Positions 20,516 through 31,798 of a stretch of 64,000 nucleotides of DNA are shown here, one piece after another (the first letter of the stretch is position 1; every line of letters starts with the position of its first letter). Made by a program: the position numbers and the translations under genes. Source of the stretch: Shinisaurus crocodilurus (lineage: Eukaryota > Chordata > Lepidosauria > Squamata > Shinisauridae); assembly GCA_021292165.1 (NCBI GenBank), contig CM037878.1, forward strand, positions 620,001 to 684,000, read 5' to 3'. The notes beneath the pieces were generated by a model that did no database searches, was not told the origin of the DNA, and worked only from the letters and a program-made list of their open reading frames with translations.

Positions 20516-22053
20516 CAGTGATGGCAAACCTATGGCACGGGTGCCACAGCTGGCACGCAGGGACCTCTCTGTGGGCCATTGGACTCGAGCCATTGGTCAC
20601 CAGATCGCAAAAAGACCATCCCCTTCTGCAAAACACTAATGATCTTGTTCTTTCTCACAGTGTGGAACAGAATGATTTTATTCTAGAATTCCTGTTACAG
20701 AATTCTTTTCTAAATTTGTTGGGACTTGAAAAAGATACTAGGAGAGGATATATTGTGGAGTAATATCCTTCCTATCTCACGTTAGTGAGATCAGCAGAGT
20801 AGAGTCCCTTTCCAGCTTAAAAAAAGCTTAGATTTGGCTAGTGTTAGCCAGTTAGCATTTGGTAATCCAGGATGCTTTAAGGCAGACTGGATTTCCCTGG
20901 TTTTGCCCCCTTTTCTCTCCCTCAGAACAATAATCAGAGACACAGTCTTGTAAAAGTTAAAAGTAACATTTACTCACTCAGATTATGCAGTTTCATTCAG
21001 GCAGGCTTAAAAGCGTTTCTTACAGTTGGTACAAGTACATTTGGAAATACTTGGGGTCTGAACTTGTGGAGTTCAGACCAGCAACTCTGGTTACATGCTG
21101 CTGCTAGAAGAACGTGGGGCCAACAACAGAAGGTGCTACACTCACTAAGAGTCTGAACAGAAAGAGGAAGAAGCTGGGAGCAACGCCCACTTCCTGTTCA
21201 GGCTGTTAATAATTCAATGAGTACCTTCTAGGAAAACCATCCTAGAAGGTATCAGTGATCTTAACCATTTCACCCAATTACCTGGTGAAACATTAGCCAT
21301 AGGTTTTGACTGCAATTTTAGTTATCCAACAAAATTGTTATCACATTTAAAAGATTTTGAAGAATAATGCACAGAGCATGGCTTGGATGTAAAGCCCTAA
21401 CAGTTGACCTGAGTGCTGCATGTGTTGCTCTCAAACTAACAGAGTATGAGCCAAGGTTTGACAAATTATCAGCATGCATGCAATAGCAAAAACCACATTA
21501 ATTGTGCAAAAGCATGCCCAATGCAGCCTTTTACCTCATGCAGTGTTTGCAGTCCAAGACGTAAAGTGTTTAAAATGTGTTAAGTTTTCTTGTTTATCTT
21601 GCTCATCCTAGTACAGGTTGACTTTGACTTTTACTAATCCGGCACCGGTAGAAGCAGGGAAAGGACCCGGGGTAAAGCTTGCCCCATACAATTTCAGTCT
21701 GGCATATAATCATATTACAAGTTGAGAATCCCTTATCCAAAAATACATGTGCCTAATTATTTAAAAAGTTTGTATAAATTCCCTTCAGGCTATGTATACA
21801 ATGTAGTATTATAATAATTTTTTGAGTTGATTTTTTTTCCAACAAAAAACTGTTTGTATCATTGAAAGCTCTGCTATTGTGTTTTTCTTTAAACACAAAA
21901 GATGTTAATTAGTTCAGACAACTGTATGAGTTGTTTTTCTAAAACTAAAACCTCGGCATTCAGGTTTAATTGCAGTGTTGGCACTCTGAAATAAATAAGT
22001 TGGTTTTGTGTTGCAGTTTGGGCACTCGGGCTCAAAAAGGTTCGCCATCACTG
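20516..22053 (-). mobile_element. Non-autonomous hAT element, copy B, with nested LTR
   Basis: Same family as copy A in opposite orientation. Termini CAGTGATGGCAAACC and (reversed) CAGTGATGGCGAACC; exact 8 bp duplication CTTTATAT at 20508-20515 and 22054-22061. It is longer than copy A because it carries a 615 bp LTR at 20717-21331; without it the lengths agree to a few bases. Confidence 0.92.
20717..21331 (-). mobile_element. Solo LTR nested in hAT copy B
   Basis: Begins TGTTGGGAC and ends TATCCAACA, with the 5 bp duplication AAATT at 20712-20716 and 21332-21336. It is the reverse complement of the LTR at 56617-57227 with high similarity throughout, so the two belong to one family. Orientation is assigned from the sister copy. 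Confidence 0.88.
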
Positions 22054-22061
22054 CTTTATAT

Positions 22062-22379
22062 TATGACTCTTGTGCTCTCCCTTTATTATGACAGGGCTTT
22101 ATAAAAGAGTTTAAGTCCACTGGCATGAAGACTGCACTCACACACTGCCCAAGAGGCTGCTGCCAAGGCTGCTTGGCTTCAGGTTTCTCAGAAAGGGCCT
22201 CAAACGCAGGATCAATCAAGGGGTGTTTCAGGCCCTTAAAGCACCGTCTTTCCTCCCTATAGCTTCCCCCCAACCTCAGTGGGCTGCAGCCCTCTGTGGG
22301 CAGCACTTCTTCTGAAAGCTCCTTGTGCCCAGATTCAGGCGCTTCCGGGCAGAGGGGGGCTCTCCCAGCACCAGCAACC
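22062..22379. other. Unassigned sequence
   Basis: Flank of hAT copy B; nothing recognised. Confidence 0.35.
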
Positions 22380-22535
22380 AAAAGGCCTTGTGCAGCTGTT
22401 CTGACTTTTCTTCCTCTGTGGATTTCTTCTGGCAAGAAAAAAGATGGAAGAAGTGGTGGTGGAACATGGGAGGGATACAAATCAAAGACAACATTGTCCA
22501 GAACCCCTGTAACATTCCGTGAATGCAGCAAGGCG
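22380..22535 (+). repeat. Unclassified interspersed repeat, copy 2
   Basis: Shares AAGAAAAAAGATGGAAGAAG, GTGGTGGAACATGGGAGGG-like, CAAAGACAACATTGTC and ATTCCGTGAATGCAGCAAGG words with 17455-17605 (minus) and 55240-55300. Confidence 0.5.
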
Positions 22536-22789
22536 ACTTCACAATAAAAGCCGCATCCGAAAGTACCCCTCGTCTGCCACTATCATCAGAACCCCAGTGG
22601 GCAAGAGAGCAGGCTCTGGCCAAGGGTTCACGCGCATCCCTGAGAAGACTGGGGAGACCGAACCACGTTCTTCATCGGCATGGAGCAAAGGGACCAGGCT
22701 CCAGTGCTCGGGATGCCTGAGGAGCTTCACTCACACACAGAAAGCGCTGCGACCCTTTGAAAAACCCGTATCCACCTGCCTGCACTTTA

Positions 22790-22965
22790 AGATCAGCACA
22801 AGAGGGGTCCATCTCACTTGCCCACCTTTGAGGGCAGTTAGGTGGGCAAGTACTCAAGAGAGGGCCTTTTCCACAGTGGCCCCACACCTCTGGAATGAGC
22901 AGGCTTTTAGGAAGGCCCTGAAGACTTACTTGTTTACTCTGGCGAAATTCTCGTACATCCCTACG
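22790..22965 (+). mobile_element. L2-type LINE C-terminal fragment
   Basis: Encodes an RWASTQERAFSTVAPHLWNE-like block followed by ALKTYLFTLAKF, the end of the L2-type polyprotein (compare 61530-61650). Frame is open but isolated. Confidence 0.6.
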
Positions 22966-24759
22966 AATAAATCTGATTCCATCAATGAGCAGAAGGTGGA
23001 ACAGAAGAAGCCCAACAAACTGCAAAACACAAGACGGAATGGATTTAACAAAATCCATACATGTACTTCCCTACTGGAGAACGGGGGTGACCCTGGCAGA
23101 GAGTATGCACAGTGCAAGAGGCCATGGCCACATCCAGGGGTCTAAGTGACACGCAGAGAGGAAGCTGGGCATCATCCCCTGGCCACTCTGGAATGAATGG
23201 GCAGGCCTCTCCCTCCCTCGCTCCCCCCATGCTCCGCTGGCAGGGGCAGCCTCCCTGGTTGAGCCTCTCCCCTTTGCAAGACAATCTTCCTGCTTGGCCT
23301 TCCGGCAGTGAGAAAGAGAAACTGGAGTGAAAGCAGAGGTGGCTTATGTAATGCTCCTTGTTGCCTTCCTAGTAGCAGCAGCAGAGCATTGGCTGCTTAA
23401 GTAGGACACAGGCCATGGCTCAGGAAGGGAAGCAGGCGGGGGGGGGGGGAGGTCCAGCCGCCTCCTGCATTGATTCCCAGTGACTCGGGAGCTCATCTCC
23501 AAAATGCCGGGTCAAAACCTGGAGGGGAGCACGAATACCAGACTGGATGCGAAAGGAGAACACGCCATCAAAGGGTCCAGTGGGGGCCCTTTTTACAACG
23601 CACCCAGCGTGTTTTGGAACGAAGAGCTCCTTCTTCAGGGGCAATCTTGCATTTCCAGATTTTAGGAACTTTTCCAGTTATTTGTATTTTTTGATGTGAT
23701 GTCTCTTTTGTTGTGGCCCTTGGCTTGTATGATAAACACATGATGATGAAATTCTAGGAACGGGCTGAGCCGGCCTGCAAGGCACCCTCCGCACTCTCTG
23801 GGGGCTGGCTTGGCCTGTTCCAAGAATTTGAATATGTAAGATTGTCCCTGCAGAAGGAGCTCTCCATCCCGAAATGTATTCTGTTTATTAAAATAATTTA
23901 TTCATTGGCACCTTTGAGAACGTGTCCTCTTCTGGCATTCCACTCAAAATGCGGAGGGACGTCGCAAGCGGGAGCAGAGGAGGCTGGCCCGGGGCCACCG
24001 AAAGAACAAGGAGGGCTGGGCTGCCCTGCTTTCCTGCCTCACTCTGAGCCCTGGGGCCACACTTCTGGAAATCCAGGGTCAGGACTGGGGCTCGAGCCCC
24101 GAGAGATGGAAACACCTTGATCTGAAAAGGAAATTGTCAGCGCACAGTCTCAGATTCAGGGGTGGGCAATGCACGGCCCAGAGGCTGCAAGCGGGAGCCA
24201 CCGCACCACTGAAATTTGGCGGTTTGCTGCCAAATGTGATGGCAAACCACTATGGCACAGTAAAAGGTCAGATTTAGCTTGAGAACAAGCCTTGCAACGC
24301 TTCCAAAGTAGGACTCTCTCTGGCTCGCAGTTTGGCATCCCCCCCCCCCCCCCAGGAGAGGGAGCTGAGTACCATTCTCTGCTGGCCTTTCTGAACTGGG
24401 TGCAGAGACAAGGGGAGAGAGAGCTCGCAGCAGCCCAGGGAGTCTTCCCTGGCTCTCCTCGTGCTGCACAGTTTCTGCCGGGGCTGGGACAACATCCCTC
24501 TTCCAAACTCACCCCACCGGCCTGTGCCAGCCTTTCAGACCCTCCACGGAATGTGTGGAGGTCCAAGGGTGGGGCCAGCGGGTGCGATCCTGTTCCCCTC
24601 TCTAGTGAAGGCTCCTGTTGAAGGTGAGAACAGGGGTCTCCTGAGCTGAAGAACTGGTCCTGAACTCCTGTTGATTGCACGACTTCTCTTGTGTGGCCGG
24701 ATTTTCTTGTAGTCCGGCTCTCATTCTGCAAAATGCATTCTCCTTCTCCTGCCATAAGA
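22966..24759. other. Unassigned sequence
   Basis: No gene recognised. CAGGGGTGGGCAATGCACGG at 24157 resembles a hAT terminus, but no partner end or 8 bp duplication was found. Poly-G (23440) and poly-C (24341) runs are present. Confidence 0.35.
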
Positions 24760-24927
24760 CAATGGAGTCGACTACCTAGGGAGGTGGTGGGCTCTCCCAC
24801 TCTGGAGGCATTCAAGGTGGACAGCCATCTATCGGGGATGCTTTGACCTGGATTCCTGCATTGAGCAGGGGGTTGGACTCGATGGCCTTGTAGGCCCCTT
24901 CCAACTCTACTTTTCTATGATTCTATG
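24760..24927 (+). mobile_element. CR1 LINE 3' end
   Basis: Encodes [19 protein letters not shown], then GGACTCGATGGCCTTGTAGG and the ATTCTATG-type 3' octamer repeat that terminates CR1 elements. 5'-truncated. Confidence 0.85.
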
Positions 24928-25404
24928 GTGATTCAAAGAATGCCTTCAGTTTTGAAGAGCCGTGTTGCTGAGCAAGACGATGGAACACAATTTCTGCCGC
25001 CGCAGGAACTGCTGGAGAGAACGGGGAAGGCTGTCTGTCCGTGTCTGTCTTCGTGCATCCCAGCTGCTGGTCCCAGGGCCTTGGCAGGGCGGGCGGGACC
25101 ATCCAGCGCGTGCGGAGAAAGGGACGGGGGGGGGGGGAGGGATGGAGGCAGGCCCGCTGGAGCCATCAATCATTTTACTGGGCGGACTAGTAAAATGGCA
25201 TGTGGGCAGGTAGCCACGGCCTGAAAAGCTGGTAAACATCAGGCTTGACCAAACCAAGTCGTGGGTTTTGTTGTGGCTTTGCTGTGGGCCACGTCCCTAC
25301 CGGCCTACCGGGCTCTTCCACGCACAATCCCACTCCTAGCTTGCCCAAACCCACCTTGGCCCCCAAATCATGGCCCCCTGACGCCATCTGTGGGGGCGGG
25401 CGGG
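24928..25404. other. Unassigned sequence before the CpG island
   Basis: Nothing recognised apart from a poly-G run near 25126. Confidence 0.35.
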
Positions 25405-25900
25405 ACCCTATTTCGGAAATCAAGAGCTAGTCGTCGGCAGCAGCGGCAGAAGGGAGGGACGCAGCCTCCGCGCTGGGGCTCCGAAGGCCCGCCAGGCCGC
25501 CGGCCCTCGGGGGAGCGCCGCTTCCCGACAGGAGACGCGCCCCGCAGCGCCCCCGGCCCCTCGGCTGCGCTTCCCGTCACGGAGCGGCTTCCTGCCCGGC
25601 TCCGCCGCCCCGTCCGCCGCGATAACAGCTGGCGGCGCTCATCCCCGCGCGGACGGGGCGGCCCGGCGGGGAGGCACAAGCAGCCCGCGCCCGCGCAAGG
25701 TGCCGGGCCAGCCCAGCAGGCGGGCCGCCGCGGGACGCGCGCTGAGAGACAGGGGGGGCGGGGGGGGGCAGCGCAGGCGCGCGCCCCCGCTCCCGCTCGG
25801 GCACAGCCCGGCCCTGCCTCTGAGCGCCCGCCGCCCCCCCGTCAGGCCTCGGGAGGCAAACATCCGGAAGCGCTTTCCAGTAGCGGGGGGGGGGGGCAAT
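25405..25900. promoter_or_regulatory. CpG island, possible host promoter
   Basis: About 500 bp very rich in C+G with many CpG dinucleotides (for example GCGGCCCGGCGGGG, CCGCCGCGGGACGCGCGC). GC-box-like GGGGCGGG motifs occur; no TATA box stands out. Unlike the GC-rich blocks at 1568 and 6053 it lacks terminal repeats or obvious tandem units, so it is the best candidate for a host promoter in the window. Long frames crossing it (25261-26121, 25700-26431) look like chance GC-rich openness. Strand and gene unknown. Confidence 0.45.
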
Positions 25901-28891
25901 GCAGGGGCCCTCCAGTTTCCCCCGCATTATGTTGGTTTCCAGCGTTTTATTCCGGGGGAGGGGGCAGCCGCCAACGGACAGGCCAGTCCAACTACCAGCA
26001 GCCGCTCACCAAGGAGACTGGGAAGCCCCCCCCCGCGCCCTCCCCAGTCAGCAAAATCCATCGCGGGGGCGTCATTCGTGCCCCGAGGGGGAATTTTTCC
26101 TCTCTGCCAGCCAGCCTGTGAGCCGGGGGGTGGGGGTGGGGATAAGCTCGCCAGAAAGTGCACCCGCGTGCTGGAGGCAAATCTCTTCCTCCCTCTTTGT
26201 GCGCGCACAATTCCAGCAATCTTGCAGAACGCTTCTCTGGGCTGGTGGACATCGGCGGCAGCATCCCAGTTTAGCAGATCAGCGGCTTTTTCAAATTGCC
26301 CCGAGTCTGATGCGATGAGCAGGTGGAAACGCGGGGGCGGGAGAGAAGCAGCAACAGCAGCGTTTGGATCTCGGTGGGGTGGGGGGGCTCCCATTTGGAA
26401 TACTGGATTGGGTTCTGGTGGATTTCCATAGGCGGGGGGGGGGGGAGGAAAAGCCGCCGCCTGCCAGTTATAATCCCCGTTGGATACACGTGTGGACGAG
26501 AGGGAGAGGTGATTAGGCGCCTAAGGGTGGCCAGCACTCCCCCCCTCCCCCCCAGTTAGTCTGTGCGTAAGGCAGCACCCGGAGGAGGCAGTTGCCGCGG
26601 GGTGGGGAGTGTGTTCAGAGGCCTTGGGGTGGGGGGGGCGATAGCGCCACTGGGTTCCAGGCTGGTGAAGTGGCCCAGTTAGAAAGACGCCAGCTTTAGA
26701 GATCAACAACGTGTCGTTGGAGGGTGTGTGTGTGTGCAAGCGTGGTGGGCGAACTCCACAACCAACACGCTAAGGGCAGAGATGAAGCAGCACAAGACAT
26801 CTGTACAGATGCCCCATGGAAGAAGGAGGTGCACTTTTGGGAGAGAGATGCAGGCCTCTCTATGACCCAAGCTGGAAGCAAAGCGTTTGCTTTTTCATTT
26901 CTTTTTTTAAGTTTTTTGATGCTGATAGAAAGAACTGGACGGGGTGGGTGGGTGGGTGAGAGTGGGCGTGGGGTTCCTGTCCAGCAAAGGGAGCAGATAA
27001 CAGGGAAAGTGTTTGTCAGGGAGGGCATTTTGAGAGTGGCTGCGGGAGTGGAAACACAGAACTGATGAGTGCTGATGAGGGAGCCCAGCAGCGGAAGGAC
27101 TCCCGGAGCAAATGCTCAAAGCAGGAAAGGCTGTTCAGTCCAAAACAACACAATCACCTCTGGTTTCAGAGTCTGTGAACTGTGTTCGGACAACTCACAC
27201 TCCTGAAACCCTGGGATACATCCTGAAGCCCGGGAGCCGGGAAGCCCGGTGCTTTCTGCTGGGAGAAAGGCTGCCCCACAGCTGAAGCGTGCCTTCCTGT
27301 TTTGAGGAGAAGGCAGCACTTCCTGACAGGAAGAACAGTCCAGCCATGGAAAAAATTGCTCTGGAAATCTCCTCTGGAGGATTGGGGAGAAAGACTCGGT
27401 GTGGGGCACTGTCCAAGTGGCTGGACATCCAGGAAACCTCACTGTAGCAAGGTGGGGGCGGGGAGTCCAGATTCAGGGACCCTTAAGCCCTCTTCCTAAG
27501 ATGCCTCTTTCTCTCTTAGGCACCCCTCTGACTTCACCCTCATAGTATCTACATGCCCCCTTCTTTCTTCACCAGGGCCGGCATCAAAGGCAGGCATGGT
27601 TGGGCATGTGTCAAAGGCCCGCACCCGGCAGGGGCCCAGCGGCCAGAGCTGCTGCTCCTCTTCACTGTCGCAGCCTGTGGGGATCGTTCCCCTGCCCCTC
27701 GCTCCGGCCCCAGACAACGGTGGGGGCGAGGAGGAGGAGCGGGAGATGCCATGGACCCCCCTGCTCCCGGGCTCTCTGCCCGTCAAGCAAGCAAGTGGTG
27801 GCCATGACGAGGAGGAGGAGGAGGAGGGCCGAGAGCAGCTGGTGGCCATGGTGGCGATCGAGAAGGCCGACTCACTGCGGCAGCCCCCACCCCCACCCCC
27901 GTGGAGGGTGTCTTGCCCAAGGGCCCTCCACAGCCTGGAGCAGGGCCTGCCCTTTGCAGTGCAACAGGGTCGTGAGATCGATTCCCCCTCTCCCGCTGGA
28001 ATGCAGAGCAAAGTCGGGGCCGAGCGGCCTCCAAGGCCTCCTCTTGGCTGCAGGAGACAAATCCCACAGGCCGGGCAGGGGCCAGTCCCGCAGGAGCCTG
28101 TGATACTGGGGCACACAGACGGAGACGGGGGGCCTCGCTTCTTTGGCATGCAGGTGCGAAGAGAGGCTTTCTGGCATGTGGCGTCCCTTTTCTACAAAGA
28201 TATAAACTCCCTCTCCCATTTTGCCCCACTTTCTGTATCCTGGTGTATTTTCTTGCTCAACTCTTATTGCGAAACTCACCCATGCACAACACACACACAC
28301 ACCTCCTTCCTTCCTTCCTTCCTTCCCTTCAGCCACTTTGGCTTGCGTCAGAATCGCCCGCTGCAGCAGGCAGCCTGTTTGACAGCAAGTCTTTTGCTTG
28401 GCCCAGAAACCCAGAAGGACGTGAATGAGAGCTGCCTGCCTGCCTGCGAAGCACAGCGAGGCCCCTGGGAATCAAAAGCTGGCAACCCCGGCCGGAGGCT
28501 TGCTTGCAACAATGGCTGGGCCCGGCTGGGCTTGGGAGGCCTCCCACTCAGGAGTCCCAGGTTTCAAGATCTCCCGCCTGCACCCATATGGGCCTCGCCC
28601 ATGGCTGTTCCTGTTCTTCTGGATCTGCCCGGAACTCATTGTAATGGAATGCCAACGGTCACGGTGCGCGGATGTTGCGATGTGCGTGCTCCGTGGGGCG
28701 GCAGTGGCGATGGGCACGCTTTAGGTTCGGTCGAAAAAGCATCATAAAAATGCCGTACTATATATACATCAATACATTCCCAATACCATGCAGACTATCC
28801 AGGACATAGACTCCCTCTTTCCTGGCAGGCAGCCCTGAAGCATTTTAGTTTTAGATTAAAGTTGATATCTTTCAGAGACATTATCCACTAG
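25901..28891. other. Unassigned GC-rich sequence
   Basis: No host exon recognised. It holds poly-G/C runs, a CCTT microsatellite (28302-28326) and a GAG-rich stretch (27806-27826). CAGGGCCGGCATCAAAGGC at 27573 resembles a hAT-type terminus without a found partner. A 383-codon plus frame at 27596-28747 has no recognisable domain and is low-complexity in places. Confidence 0.35.
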
Positions 28892-29129
28892 ATCAGACAA
28901 AAGTCCATTCTAGTCCCAACAGCCCAAGTCTCTTGCAGTGCTCAGAGGGACGGCCCGCACAGGCAGCCCACAGACAGGAGGGGCCTGAAGGCGAGAGCCA
29001 TAAGGGTGGCCACCACCACCACACCCCGCGCCACCCTCTGCACGTCTCATAAGTAGTGCCACGCTGCCTCTGAGCCTGTGCAGAGTTCTCATGACTCACA
29101 GCCCGTGACAGACCTCTCCTCTTCCTCCT

Positions 29130-29265
29130 CCACCAAAAACATGTCTCATTCTTCTTTAGAGCCATATAATCCCCAAAGGGCAGCGAGTTCCATAACATCC
29201 TGTGGCAGTGAGTTCCATCAAGTAATTATACAGGGTGTGAAAAGAAACTTTCTCTGCTTGCTGGA
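29130..29265 (-). mobile_element. CR1-like LINE 3' fragment, degenerate
   Basis: GGCAGTGAGTTCCATCAAGT and the following GTGTGAAAAGAAACTTTC correspond to the antisense of the conserved CR1-like block seen better at 33030-33100. Confidence 0.45.
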
Positions 29266-29340
29266 CTCTCCTGCTGCCCAGCAATTTCATTCAGAGACTG
29301 AGTGCCAATACAGCACCACTGGGCAGTGGGAGGGAGGGAG

Positions 29341-29400
29341 GGAGTGTGTGTGTGTGTGAGCGCGCGTGTGCATGTACACACACACACACACACACACAGA
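29341..29400. repeat. Self-complementary GT/GC/CA microsatellite
   Basis: GT units, then a GCGCGCGTGTGCATG centre, then CA units: alternating purine-pyrimidine sequence that is also nearly self-complementary. Compare 36014-36080. Confidence 0.88.
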
Positions 29401-29549
29401 GGGAGAGAGGGTGTGAGTGGGCAGTTCTCACCATGGACTGGTGTAAACAGATCCCCCAAGGAACTGAATTAGAACTGGTGCTTTCTAACTTGTTCATAAA
29501 AGATTTGGAGTTAAGGGTGAACAATGTGGTGGCCAGGATTGCTAAAGAC

Positions 29550-29689
29550 CAGGGATGGGGACTTGGACTCGAGGACTTGAGTCGGACTGAGTCCCCCCTC
29601 TGACTCGACTTGGACTCGAGTCCCAATATTTTTAATGGGACTCGAGACTCGACTCGGGACTCGAGACCAAGGATTCTTCAACATCCCTG
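29550..29689. mobile_element. Miniature hAT unit inside composite copy 1
   Basis: 140 bp, CAGGGATGGGGACTTGG to TTCTTCAACATCCCTG, packed with ACTCG motifs and a central ATATTTTTAAT. It forms the whole left arm of the larger element. Confidence 0.8.
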
Positions 29690-29757
29690 GGCTGTGCCAG
29701 AAGGAGTGGAGAGGAGCGTGATTGCTGGCGAAGAGCGCATGGAAGCGAGGTGTGCCG

Positions 29758-30034
29758 CTGCTCGGCCACTATGGACGGCTACCAGGAGTGCAGCGCCAAC
29801 AGTGTGTCAAGATTTATTTTGATTGATGTGTTGCGTACTTGGGAGAGGCAGAAGAAGGACCTGAGATTACTCTGTGTGGCTGCTCTGAGTGTGTTTCTGG
29901 TTCCAGCAAGTTCATCACCAGTGGAGCGGGTGTTCAGTGAGGGTGGAATTGTGATGAGATCTCACTGTTCCAGAATGGGGGCCAAACATTTAGAAAAAAT
30001 CATGTTCCTCAAATGCAACATGGATAAGTTTTAG
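29758..30034 (+). pseudogene. hAT transposase C-terminal dimerisation domain
   Basis: Encodes a piece with LRLLCVAALSVFLVPASSSP then VERVFSEGGIVMRSHCSRMG and ending FLKCNMDKF. This is the conserved hAT C-terminal block (VPASSAPVERVFS...GG...R). The BED finger and RNase-H-like catalytic core are absent, so it cannot transpose itself; it may be a remnant left by internal deletion. Confidence 0.85.
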
Positions 30035-31230
30035 GAAGTACAGCAAGTTTATTTTTTAAAATCATTTTTCTAAAATGCAACCTTTCAGACATTTTGGGTT
30101 TGGCTGCCTCTGCCTGCCTGTCTGGGGTTCCCAGCCTCCTCTGCCTGCCTGGTCTCTTCTTGACCAGTTCAACAGTTGAATTGTCCAAGACAAAGGCCTC
30201 TGCCTGCCTGCTTTGGGGTTCCCTGCCTCCTCTGCCTGCCTGGTTATTTTGGGTTTTTCTGCCTGGTCTGTTCCTGCCAAAATCAGTTGCAGAGTTTTGA
30301 AATAAAAAGGCACACTTGTGCCTAGAATTTATTTAAACCACACATCTGAAGTAGCCTTATTTTGTTGGGAAAACCCCCCATTGATTTTAATAGGGACTCG
30401 TGGAGTCAGCTTTGGGAGTGACTTGTGACTCGGGACTCATGAGTCACTATTTTGGACCAAGGACTCGGAGTCGGACTCGAGACTCGGGTCCAAAGACTCG
30501 TGACTCGACTCGTGACTCGAGACCAAGGCCTCTTCAACATCCCTGCTAAAGACACCAAATTATTTTGGGTGGTCAGAACAAAAAAGGGATTGTGAAGACC
30601 TTCAAAAGAATCTCTCCAAACTGGGAGAATGGGCATCAAACCGGCAAATGCATTTCAATGTAAGTACCGGTAAGTGTAAAGTGAAGACTGTTGGGACGAA
30701 GAATCTCAGCTTCATGTACTATATGCTGACGGCGCCAGAGCTAGCGGTGGCCAACCAAGAAGGAGATCTTGGGGTTGTGGTGGACGGCTCGATGAAAACG
30801 TGGACTTTGTGTGAGGCTGCAGTGAAAAAGGTAAATTCCATGCTAGAGACCATCAAGAAAGAAATCCAAAATAAAACTGCCAATATTATGATGCGTTTAT
30901 GCCATCTATTTTGCAACCACACTTGGAATACTGTGTACAGAACTCTGCCCTGAGGTGTATACAATTATGCCTGGCGTGGAGAAAGTGGATAGGGAGGAGT
31001 TTTTTCTCTCTCTCTCTCTCATAATACCAGGATCCAGTGGGGTCACCCAACAAAGATGAAGGGTGAGAGATTCAGGATAGACAACGGGAGCACATCTTCA
31101 CATAGTCAATCGTTAGTGCAGAAGATGTGGTGATGCCCAGAGCCTTTGGTCTGATGATCCAGCTGGTCTTTTACGAGAGAGAAACTCTTCAAGGCACAGC
31201 TAAATGTCCTCTGTTAATGGTTTCTTCTCC

Positions 31231-31739
31231 ACCCCACTAAAGCCCGTCTTCTGTAAGGAGATGCCTCTTATTTCAGTGTACCGTCCTGCAGTCTGCTTTA
31301 ACTCATTGATGTAGGGGAGGGGCAAGGAGGGGAGAAGAAATCTGATCAGAGAGGACCTCTCGGCAAGGGGCAAGGGGCAGCTGCTGGCGCTGCTCGCATT
31401 CCGACCCACCCATGGGCCAAAGGAAGAGCAGATGCTTCCCTCTGCCAGGCTCGGCCTGAGGCGGGCGGTGGGCAGTGGGCGGGGCTTGTGCTGCTGAGGG
31501 TAAAGGAGAAAAGCGGTCCTTCGGGAACAGAGAACCCCATGAAATTATGCACAGGGACTCTCAGGATCCTTCCTCGATGTTGCTATTTCATCAGTTGATG
31601 CTCACATCGTAAAACTCTGGACGAGGAATGTGGCAGTGACGAACAGGAAGCCCAGAAAGGTTAAGAGTCCATGTTCGGCCCAGGGACTCCGCATAATTTT
31701 GGTGCTATTGTTTTTTTATAGGTCTTGTTTGTGTCATCT
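31231..31739. other. Unassigned sequence
   Basis: Nothing recognised. Confidence 0.35.
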
Positions 31740-31798
31740 TGGACTTGATGGCCTTGTAGGCCCCTTCCAACTCTGGAATCTATGAAATCTATGAAATC
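31740..31798 (+). mobile_element. CR1-type 3' end remnant
   Basis: GGACTTGATGGCCTTGTAGG and TTCCAACTCTGG with ATCTATGAA repeats. It is the last ~60 bases only and could be the tail of a CR1-mobilised SINE. Confidence 0.65.

Larger units (their letters stand above)
29550..30545 (+). mobile_element. Composite hAT element, copy 1
   Basis: 996 bp with ends CAGGGATG and CATCCCTG, and the exact 8 bp duplication CTAAAGAC (29542-29549 and 30546-30553). Both ends consist of clustered GACTCGAGAC-like motifs in direct and inverted order. The first 140 bp (29550-29689) is itself a complete miniature element with the same two termini. The middle retains only the C-terminal part of a hAT transposase. A second copy of identical architecture lies at 57699-58670. 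Confidence 0.93.
29430..31230 (+). pseudogene. CR1-like LINE reverse transcriptase, split by a composite hAT
   Basis: Left part encodes LELVLSNLFIKDLELRVNN then VVARIAKD; after the hAT insert (29550-30545) it continues TKLFWVV, then a GEWASNRQMHFNVSTGKCKV-like stretch, GDLGVVVDGSMKTW, and a 3' part (30960-31060) containing the GGGGTCACCCAA block of these LINEs. This is the end of the RT domain onward. The LINE is older than the hAT. Frameshifts and stops are frequent. Confidence 0.75.

Noticed and set aside
24157..24340. hAT element starting CAGGGGTGGGCAATG
   Set aside because: Only one terminus-like sequence; no inverted partner or 8 bp duplication located.
25261..26431. Long overlapping frames in the CpG island as host coding exons
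   Set aside because: No recognisable domain, several frames open at once on both strands, Gly/Pro/Arg-rich composition expected from GC content.
27573..27640. hAT element starting CAGGGCCGGCATC
   Set aside because: Partner end and duplication not found, so only noted as a possible terminus.
27596..28747. 383-codon frame as a host protein
   Set aside because: No motif recognised; low-complexity Glu and Pro runs and a CCTT microsatellite lie within it.
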